A stretch of DNA of 21,713 nt. It comes from Kiritimatiellia bacterium (lineage in GTDB: Bacteria > Verrucomicrobiota > Kiritimatiellia > RFP12 > UBA1067). A program made the position numbers and the translations under genes. Where the stretch lies: contig JAFPNP010000072.1 of assembly GCA_017411125.1 (NCBI GenBank), forward strand, positions 1 through 21,713. Direction: 5' to 3'. Positions 15,632 to 21,713 of this stretch are shown here, piece by piece; positions within the stretch are counted from its first letter, which is position 1; every line of letters starts with the position of its first letter. The notes under the pieces were generated by a model. That model searched no databases. It worked only from the letters and a program-made list of their open reading frames with translations, and was not told where the DNA came from.

Positions 15632-17830
15632 ATGAGCACGAACAAGAAAAGCGAACCGCCGAGCCTCTTTGACTCGCTTGATATATTCAACAGTTCGAAA
15701 CAGGAGGGGGCGTCTGCGCGAACGGCAGAACCCGCGCTCAGCGACAGCGCGCCGACGGAACCGCCTGCGCCGACCGCACCTCAACACGTAGAGCCGCCGC
15801 CAGGTCTCACGGGACACGGCCCGCTGCGCGAACTGTTCGATTTCAACTTCCGTCAATACTCCGCCTACGTCATCTGTTCGCGAGCGATACCGGCCGTGGA
15901 GGACGGCCTGAAACCCGTCCAGCGGCGCATTCTGCACTCGCTATGGGAGAAAGACGACGGGAAATACACAAAGGTCGCGAACATCGTCGGCCACGCCATG
16001 CAGTACCATCCGCACGGCGATGCGTCCATCGGCGATGCCATCGTGGTTCTCGCGAACAAGCTCTGGGGCGAAGGAAAGGGTTATCTCATCGACGGGCAGG
16101 GAAACTACGGAAACCTCTACACCGGAATGCCCGCCGCCGCAACGAGGTACATCGAATGCCGCCTCACCGACCTCGCGCGCAACGAAGTGTTCAACAAAAA
16201 GACAACGGACTTCGTCCCCAACTACGACGGACGCAAGGAAGAACCCGTCCTGCTGCCCGCCAAAATCCCCCTGCTCCTCATGATGGGCGCAGACGGAATC
16301 GCCGTGGGCCTCGCGACCTCGATTCTGCCGCACAACTTCATCGAACTGCTCGAGGCGGAGATTGCGCTCATACAGAAAAAGCCCTTCCAGCTCTACCCTG
16401 ATTTCCAGACAGGCGGCGTCATCGACGTGAGCGAATACCAAGACGGCCTTGGGAAAATCAAGGTGCGCGCCGTCATCGAGCCACGGGACAAGAACAAGCT
16501 CGTGATAACCGCCCTTCCATGGGGCAAGACCACCGACTCGCTCATCGACAACATAGAGGACGCGATCAAGAAGAAGAAGGTCAAGGTCCGCAAAATCCAC
16601 GACCTCACGGCAGAGAACGTGGAAATCGAGCTGGAACTCGCCACGGGCGAGTCGCAGGAAAAAGCTAAGGCCGCGCTGTACGCATTCACGGATTGCGAAC
16701 GTTCCATCTCCTCGCGCCCGATCGTCCTCGACGCCGGCCGTCCGAAGCTGATGACCGTAACGCAGATCCTGCAGAAGAACGTCGACCGCCTGACGGCCCT
16801 CACGCGGAAGGAACAGGAAATCCGCCTCGCCGAACTTGACGACCTATTTCACGCCCGCACCCTCGACCGCATCTTTGTGGAAGAGCGGATCTACAAACGG
16901 ATTGAGAAGGAGAAGACCTACGAGGGCGTGCAGCAGACCGTCGTAGAAGGCTTCAAACCCTACCGCGCCGAATTGCGCCGCGACGTGACGCTCGAGGACG
17001 TGGAGCGCCTGCTGAAGATACCGATCCGCCGCATCTCGCAGTTCGACATAGACAAGAACCGCGACGAGATCAAAAACATCCTCGACGAGGAAAAGCAGGT
17101 CAAGGACAACATCGAACATCTCCGGGCGTTCGTCGTGAAATACCTCAAACGCCTGATCAAGGATTACCAAAAGAAATACCCGCGTTGCACTGAAGTGGCG
17201 TCCGCGCCGTTCAAGCAGGTGGACGTGCGAAAGCTCACGTCAAGCGAGCTGACCATCCGCTACGACAAGGAGACGCACTTCGTCGGCGCAGGCCTCAAGA
17301 CGGGCGACGAACTGTTCAAGTGCTCGTCCCTCGACAAGCTCGTATTCGTGTGGAAAGACGGACGATACAAGATGTCCGCGCCGCAGGACAAGATATTCGT
17401 GGACAAAGACCTGCTGGAAGTTTTCCTATTCAATCCGGAAAAAGACCGCGACAAAGAGTTTACCTGCGTCTACGAGGAGCCGCTCTACGGTTTCTCCTAC
17501 ATCAAGCGCTTCACATTCGGCGGCATGATCGGCAACAAGGAATACCGCCTCGCACCAGCAAAAAGCAAACTGCTCTTTTTCGAGGCCGGATGCCCCGCGC
17601 AGCTATACGTGAAGTTCAAACCGGCAAAGGCGCAGAAAATCCACCAGATGCTGTTCGAGCCGCTCGAACTCGTGGACAAGGGCGGCGGCGAGAAGCGTCC
17701 GGTCGTAGAATTGCGCGGCGCGACGGCGCGCGGAATCCAGCTTACCACCAAAGGCATCGCCCGCATCTCGCCGAACAAGGGCAGCTGGTGGGACGAAGGC
17801 GAAGGCTCATCCAAAGGCGTACTGCTGTAG
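15632..17830 (+). CDS. parC: DNA topoisomerase IV subunit A (ParC/GyrA family)
   Basis: A protein of 732 residues. Residues 1-60 are a Pro/Ala/Glu-rich extension; the DNA-cleaving core follows from GPLRELFDFNFRQYSAYV. The catalytic tyrosine is Y173 in ATRYIECRLTD. The helix that contacts quinolones reads HPHGDASIGDAI, with Ala131 where E. coli GyrA has Ser83; this is the usual form in Bacteroidetes-type ParC. A tower and coiled coil occupy about 345-520. The C-terminal part (about 540-732) is a reduced beta-pinwheel with no GyrA box (QRRGGRG) seen, which favours ParC over GyrA. It decatenates chromosomes with a ParE partner that is not in this window. The 69-base gap before it could hold its own weak promoter. 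Confidence 0.88.
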   Translation: MSTNKKSEPPSLFDSLDIFNSSKQEGASARTAEPALSDSAPTEPPAPTAPQHVEPPPGLTGHGPLRELFDFNFRQYSAYVICSRAIPAVEDGLKPVQRRILHSLWEKDDGKYTKVANIVGHAMQYHPHGDASIGDAIVVLANKLWGEGKGYLIDGQGNYGNLYTGMPAAATRYIECRLTDLARNEVFNKKTTDFVPNYDGRKEEPVLLPAKIPLLLMMGADGIAVGLATSILPHNFIELLEAEIALIQKKPFQLYPDFQTGGVIDVSEYQDGLGKIKVRAVIEPRDKNKLVITALPWGKTTDSLIDNIEDAIKKKKVKVRKIHDLTAENVEIELELATGESQEKAKAALYAFTDCERSISSRPIVLDAGRPKLMTVTQILQKNVDRLTALTRKEQEIRLAELDDLFHARTLDRIFVEERIYKRIEKEKTYEGVQQTVVEGFKPYRAELRRDVTLEDVERLLKIPIRRISQFDIDKNRDEIKNILDEEKQVKDNIEHLRAFVVKYLKRLIKDYQKKYPRCTEVASAPFKQVDVRKLTSSELTIRYDKETHFVGAGLKTGDELFKCSSLDKLVFVWKDGRYKMSAPQDKIFVDKDLLEVFLFNPEKDRDKEFTCVYEEPLYGFSYIKRFTFGGMIGNKEYRLAPAKSKLLFFEAGCPAQLYVKFKPAKAQKIHQMLFEPLELVDKGGGEKRPVVELRGATARGIQLTTKGIARISPNKGSWWDEGEGSSKGVLL

Positions 17831-18429
17831 TGCACGGCTTCCGCATATTCCGCATGGCGCTGCGCGACTCGCTGCCGGTGCTGATGGGCTACACCGCCAT
17901 GGGATTCGTGGCGGGCGTGTTGCTCGCCGCAAAAGGCAACGTGACGCTCGCGCCATTGTGGGGTTTTCTCTCCAGCGCGCTATGGGTCACGGGAACGATG
18001 AGCATCGCAGGCGTGCCATACATTGCGGAGCGCATCTCCGCAGGAGCTTTCGCGCTGATGACGCTCGCCGTAAACTTTCGCTACGCGTTCTACGGCTTCT
18101 CCATGCTGGGACGCTGGAAAAACGTATCCTTTCTGCACAAGTGCTACCTGATACTCATGCTTACAGACGAAAACTACGCGCTGGAAGTAGCCTCGCCGAT
18201 AAAGGATCAAAAGGCGCATCTTAAATACTGCACAGTTCTATCCCTGCTGAACCACTCCTATTGGATAGCAGGAGTGACTGCGGGGGCAATCACGGTGTCT
18301 CTGCTCGGCATGATGGTCGATCCCGATGCGATCCGCAGCTGGACGAACGGCATGGAATTTGCGATGCTCGCGCTGTTTCTCGTCATATTCACCGACCAGA
18401 TAAGAGAAGTGTTCCGCCATGGAAGCTGA
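17830..18429 (+). CDS. azlC: AzlC family branched-chain amino acid exporter, large subunit
   Basis: A protein of 199 residues. I chose GTG 17830, which shares one base with the parC stop (TAGTG); the alternative is ATG 17854. Neither has a strong ribosome site, so translation is probably coupled to parC. Hydrophobic segments run through the protein (about 15-35, 38-60, 65-85, 130-160, 172-190). AzlC signatures are DSLPVLMGYTAMGFVAG, NFRYAFYG and LTDENYAL. With AzlD it exports branched-chain or related amino acids across the inner membrane. It overlaps azlD by 11 bases. Confidence 0.9.
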   Translation: MHGFRIFRMALRDSLPVLMGYTAMGFVAGVLLAAKGNVTLAPLWGFLSSALWVTGTMSIAGVPYIAERISAGAFALMTLAVNFRYAFYGFSMLGRWKNVSFLHKCYLILMLTDENYALEVASPIKDQKAHLKYCTVLSLLNHSYWIAGVTAGAITVSLLGMMVDPDAIRSWTNGMEFAMLALFLVIFTDQIREVFRHGS

Positions 18430-18742
18430 CACCACATACATGGCCGGCATCGTCGCGACCGGCTTCGCGGTGAACTTTGCGCTGAGAGCGCTGCCCTTTC
18501 TGTTCTTCGGCGCGCGGAGAGGTCCTCTGCCGCCATGGGTGGAAAAATTCGGCGCGTTCGTCTCGCCGATGATAATCGGAGGGCTTATAGTCTACTCTTT
18601 CGCGGGTGTCCAATGGCGCACGGCAAGCCCATACATCGCTGCGACACTGACAGTAGGCCTCCAAATATGGCAGCGCAATCCACTGCTTTCAATCATCGCC
18701 GGGACGCTCGCATACATGGCGGCCATCCGCCTGAACTGGTAG
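18419..18742 (+). CDS. azlD: AzlD family branched-chain amino acid exporter, small subunit
   Basis: A protein of 107 residues, normal for AzlD, starting inside azlC. There are four hydrophobic stretches, with the family signature ALRALPFLFFG at about 21-31 and FGAFVSPMIIGGLIVYSF after it. It works with AzlC as a two-part exporter. It is the last gene of the rightward run and faces the minus-strand repeat protein across 39 bases, where I see only a short imperfect AGAGC/GCTCT pairing and no convincing terminator. Confidence 0.9.
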   Translation: MEADTTYMAGIVATGFAVNFALRALPFLFFGARRGPLPPWVEKFGAFVSPMIIGGLIVYSFAGVQWRTASPYIAATLTVGLQIWQRNPLLSIIAGTLAYMAAIRLNW

Positions 18743-18781
18743 AGCAGCGCGGTGTCCTCAATACGACGCTCTGCCAAACCC

Positions 18782-20788
18782 CTAATCTTCTTTCTTCAAT
18801 AGCTTGACTTTGAAGAAGTGGTTGGGGCTTCCGTCGAACGGGAACACCACCCAGTCAGGGTGCTCCGGCACCGGCAACTCTTCCCAATCGCTTTCCTTCA
18901 CAGGCAACTTCGGCGAATGCAACACTTGATAAACGCGCGGCGGATTGTTGGTGCGCAAATCTGGCGACCACGAAATGACATATGCGGCATTGCTGGTGGT
19001 GGAAATCGCAACCCGCACATTTTCATCCACCGCATTCATCTTTGCATTTGTGCCTCCATTAACTGCAAGCATCCTCGAACTCATAGCTGCGGAAAGCTCC
19101 CTCTTCCAATGCGCATACAACGTTGTATCCGAAGTAAAAGGAGGTGTAGAAGGGTCCCACCGTCTAAGTACTTCATCCCAATACATCACGTCTGATTCCG
19201 TGTAATACCCTTCAAATTTATAACCCGCTTTGTTAGGCCCACTGATTTGCCCGGTAGGCTTACTCCCATACGGTATTTTTATAAAGGAATCACCGCCCTC
19301 ACCACCCTGTGGGTCAAACGTTATGGTAACCACCTCCGGTGTAATCGGCTCCGGATCCGGATCTGGAACCGCATCTGCCGTCCACTTCGCATATAGTGTC
19401 GTATCCTGCGACAAATCCCATGCACGCACACTCGCTCCACCGGCATCGTAGTACTGCGTACCGCCGCCGTTTTCCGCCGTGTAGTATCCGCCGAACGAGT
19501 AGCCTGAACGAGTCGGCGCTGCAATAGACGGCATTGCCGTACCATAAGTCGCGGTTGCCGAAGACGAGCCGCCACTGCCGGACTGCCTGTCAAACGAAAT
19601 CGTATACGCGTTCGCCTTCCACTGCGCCCAAAGCGCATTGTCCTGCGCGACATCGACCTGCTGGTCGGTCAGCTGGACGCCGTCGTGGAAATGCTTTCCC
19701 GTCGCCTGGTTGTACCAGTTCTTGAACGTGTATCCAGGCGACGACGGAATCCCGGACACAAGAGTCGGATATTTGTTCCCGTAGGTTACGGTGAAAACCT
19801 GGTCTGATTTTGCGCCGTTCGCAAACACGGCGTTTATGAGCGGCCACCTGTCCTTCGCGCCGTTGTTCAGCTTCAACGTGACCCTGTACGTATTCGCCTT
19901 CCACTGCGCCCAAAGAGCGTTGTTCTGCGCAACATCGACCTGCTGGTCGGTCAACTGCACGCCGTCGCGGAAATGCTTTCCTGTCGCCTGGTTGTACCAG
20001 TTCTTGAACGTGTATCCAGGCGACGACGGAATCCCGGACACAAGAGTCGGGTAGTTCTTTCCGTAAGTAACGGATAACACCTGATCCACTTTCGCGCCAT
20101 TCGCGAACACGGCGTTTATGAGCGGCCATCTGTCCTTCGCGCCATTGTTCAATTTCAGCGTGACCCTGTACGTATTCGCCTTCCACTGCGCCCAGAACAT
20201 ACGGCTGCTCGTTATGTCCACCGTCTGCGCCGTCAAAGGCTCCGTCAAATGCCGGCCTGCGGTGTTGTCGTACCAGTTGCTGAAGGTGTAGCCGGTCGCA
20301 GTCGGATGGGGAAGCGAAGGATACGCCTGATCGTAAGTAACCTGCGCGGTCGTGTCCAGCGTATTGGCGTTCGGAAACTTCACGTCCTTGATCAAGGGCC
20401 ACGTGGACGCATTCCGATTCCCCTTGAGCGTAAGGGTGTAGACGTTCGGAGCGCCGTAGAAACTCAACGTGCATCCAGTATACGCCGCAGTCAAATTTAT
20501 TGCATCGCCGATAGCTCCGGAGAGAGTGGCCTGACCGCTTTTCGTCACCGTCCAACGAGCGGTGTAACCCGTCGCGACATTTGAAGCCGCGGCTCTGTAC
20601 GCCGTGCCGACGTTCCAGGCGATCCACCGGGTACTCCCGCCCTTCGAAAGACTCATCGACTGGCTTCCGGCGGACACGCCGACGGAACCGATGTGCGAAT
20701 CCACGGTAGCATTGACGATGATACTCACGCCCTCCGCAGTGGAGAGCAATGCGGTCGCCAGCAGAGCGGCTATGGAAATACGAAACAT
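18782..20788 (-). CDS. Secreted InlB-type (Listeria-Bacteroides) repeat protein
   Basis: A protein of 668 residues with a strong GGAGGT site (20802-20797) 8 bases before the ATG. Residues 1-18 form a signal peptide (ISIAALLATALLSTAEG). About 30-115 is a beta-rich domain. Then come five InlB-like repeats, each with a GYxFxxWY or GGYYT core and a closing W-A-Q-W-K or Y-A-x-W motif; two of them are nearly identical 94-residue copies. An acidic proline linker (DPDPEP) precedes the last repeat. About 570-668 is a tail (VISWSPDLRTNNPPRVYQV, then NHFFKVKLLKKED) of the type found at the ends of Verrucomicrobia/Lentisphaera secreted proteins. Likely surface-associated; ligand unknown. Confidence 0.88.
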   Translation of the reverse strand: MFRISIAALLATALLSTAEGVSIIVNATVDSHIGSVGVSAGSQSMSLSKGGSTRWIAWNVGTAYRAAASNVATGYTARWTVTKSGQATLSGAIGDAINLTAAYTGCTLSFYGAPNVYTLTLKGNRNASTWPLIKDVKFPNANTLDTTAQVTYDQAYPSLPHPTATGYTFSNWYDNTAGRHLTEPLTAQTVDITSSRMFWAQWKANTYRVTLKLNNGAKDRWPLINAVFANGAKVDQVLSVTYGKNYPTLVSGIPSSPGYTFKNWYNQATGKHFRDGVQLTDQQVDVAQNNALWAQWKANTYRVTLKLNNGAKDRWPLINAVFANGAKSDQVFTVTYGNKYPTLVSGIPSSPGYTFKNWYNQATGKHFHDGVQLTDQQVDVAQDNALWAQWKANAYTISFDRQSGSGGSSSATATYGTAMPSIAAPTRSGYSFGGYYTAENGGGTQYYDAGGASVRAWDLSQDTTLYAKWTADAVPDPDPEPITPEVVTITFDPQGGEGGDSFIKIPYGSKPTGQISGPNKAGYKFEGYYTESDVMYWDEVLRRWDPSTPPFTSDTTLYAHWKRELSAAMSSRMLAVNGGTNAKMNAVDENVRVAISTTSNAAYVISWSPDLRTNNPPRVYQVLHSPKLPVKESDWEELPVPEHPDWVVFPFDGSPNHFFKVKLLKKED
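19611..20174 (-). repeat. Tandem 282-base coding duplication
   Basis: Two copies, 19611-19892 and 19893-20174, with an exact period of 282 bases (94 codons). By hand count the encoded units are identical at 87 of 94 residues. The boundary word TTCGCCTTCC appears at 19611, 19893 and 20175; the sequence beyond 20175 continues into a more divergent copy. Confidence 0.9.
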
Positions 20789-20812
20789 GGCGACTTACCT
20801 CCAGCTTTAAAC

Positions 20813-21713
20813 TCAATATTTTGTTTTATTCGGATCTTTTGGCGCATATGCCCTGACCCTGTAGAACCGCTTCTCCCCCGTCTCGGACGGATCGACATCG
20901 ATCGACAACGGCAAGCAGGAATCCGTCGTCAAGTTGTCATCCGTCGCCTGCTTCTCTGATTTCAACTCCAACGGCCAGTGCGTAAAATCGTCCGAACTCT
21001 CCAGAGCATACATGAATCCTAGCACCGGTTTGACCTCCGCCTCTACCGTGTACGTTTCACTATCGCCAGTTTTGGGGAATATTGTAAGCTTGCAGGACTC
21101 CGTTACGGTCTTCCTAAGCGCGGCCTCGTCACAGTGAAGCACAACCGCAACATTCGTGCCATTGGTGACGATCGTGTAGTTCCACCCGTCTGGCACCGTC
21201 ACGGTCAATCCAGCGGACTTCAACTGGTTGGTGGAGACGAGATCTATCTGAACGCCTTCGTACAGGTTTGTCCACCCGTTTTCTTTATCCCACTCTATCG
21301 GAAACTCCGTCTGCACTTCCACTTCATCGTTCGTGCCGCCTGTCCGCTCCCACAGCCACGTGAGGACTACATTCGAATCCTTTTCCTGAGACAACCCGAC
21401 AACCAGCGGAGACGATGCGGAATCCAACAAGTTGGTGCCCTCCATAAGCTTCCACCCGCAACAACGCCACTTCCCCTTTGCGTTCGTGAACTCGTTGGTC
21501 GAAAGGGACGCATCCGTTCCAACGCATGGAAGCGTCACCGTGGATCTGTTCAACGCACTACCTCCAACGAGGGTTTTGGGCGCCGACGAAACATCCGTCT
21601 CTGTTGAAATGGATACGTTGGTAACGGCCAGAGTGAATGTACCCTCTGCTTTTTCTAATTCTGACTTGTCTTTTTTATAGGAGAATGTCGCCTTGATTTC
21701 CGTTGGAGATTCA
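20813..21713 (-). CDS. C-terminal part of a large secreted protein (partial, N-terminus off right edge)
   Basis: The frame is open from the right edge (first full codon at 21712-21710) to TGA at 20815-20813, giving 299 residues. The TTG at 21553 is internal, since the frame continues upstream with TFTLAVTNVSISTETD. The visible part is Thr/Asn/Ser-rich beta sequence (GLTVTVPDGWNYTIVTNGTN, SCKLTIFPKTGDSETYTVEA). It closes with a domain ending LESSDDFTHWPLEL and KRFYRVRAYAPKDPNK, the same kind of tail as in the next gene. That tail is common in exported Verrucomicrobia/Lentisphaera proteins. It lies 24 bases before the InlB-repeat gene and probably shares its transcript. Function unknown. Confidence 0.8.
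   Translation of the reverse strand, partial: ESPTEIKATFSYKKDKSELEKAEGTFTLAVTNVSISTETDVSSAPKTLVGGSALNRSTVTLPCVGTDASLSTNEFTNAKGKWRCCGWKLMEGTNLLDSASSPLVVGLSQEKDSNVVLTWLWERTGGTNDEVEVQTEFPIEWDKENGWTNLYEGVQIDLVSTNQLKSAGLTVTVPDGWNYTIVTNGTNVAVVLHCDEAALRKTVTESCKLTIFPKTGDSETYTVEAEVKPVLGFMYALESSDDFTHWPLELKSEKQATDDNLTTDSCLPLSIDVDPSETGEKRFYRVRAYAPKDPNKTKY

Noticed and set aside
16019..16036. Fluoroquinolone-resistance change (Ala at the GyrA Ser83 position) in parC
   Set aside because: HPHGDASIGDAI is the ordinary form of this ParC branch, so it is a family trait and not evidence of acquired resistance.
17320..18429. A longer AzlC frame starting at 17320
   Set aside because: The first 170 codons overlap parC in another frame and lack membrane segments; the coupled GTG at 17830 is the sensible start.
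18741..18772. Terminator between azlD and the convergent repeat gene
   Set aside because: Only a 5-base AGAGC/GCTCT pairing with a long loop and no T tract on either strand.

Overview
The window looks like a chromosomal piece from a GC-rich, Gram-negative anaerobe of the PVC group, most likely Verrucomicrobiota/Kiritimatiellota or Lentisphaerota from a gut-like habitat. This is inferred from family content, not from a marker-gene phylogeny. The pointers are a hydrazine-synthase-alpha-like multihaem protein with a sugar-binding-like N-terminus, large secreted InlB/BspA-repeat proteins ending in 'FYRVRA/FFKVKL'-type tails, a TolQ/ExbD/TonB set (so an outer membrane), RNase HIII, and a ParC-like topoisomerase.

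Layout. (1) Positions 1-2182, minus strand: the 5' three quarters or more of a large secreted modular protein (Ig-like, InlB-type, BspA-type leucine-rich and CARDB-like parts) that runs off the left edge. (2) Positions 2183-2920: a 738-base divergent intergenic region, unusually rich in structure. It holds a 122-base long-stem element with competing inner hairpins, two hairpins sharing an AGGA loop, and between them five palindromes at an exact 22-base period. A good sigma70-type promoter for the rightward genes follows. (3) Positions 2921-12424, plus strand: exported proteins and metabolic genes. These are a CBM-HzsA-like trihaem protein, a secreted TIM-barrel/glycosidase-like protein, a secreted glycerophosphodiester phosphodiesterase, then behind their own promoter dapA, a HAD hydrolase and a GH105-PL22 fusion that should act on unsaturated pectin oligomers. 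(4) Positions 12467-18742, plus strand: a tightly packed housekeeping and envelope set (rnhC, tolQ/exbB, exbD, tonB, parC, azlC, azlD) with overlapping or near-touching genes. rnhC appears to be transcribed as a leaderless mRNA from an extended -10 promoter. (5) Positions 18782-21713, minus strand: two genes 24 bases apart. One is a secreted InlB-repeat protein containing an exact 282-base tandem duplication; the other is the C-terminal 299 residues of a second large secreted protein running off the right edge.

Functionally the window combines polysaccharide (pectin) breakdown, TonB-energised uptake and large surface or secreted repeat proteins, interleaved with core genes. No tRNA, rRNA, CRISPR array, transposase, integrase or phage gene was seen. 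The strongest candidates for something undescribed are the palindrome array and structured element in the divergent intergenic region. The GH105-PL22 fusion and the sugar-binding/HzsA-like cytochrome fusion come next.
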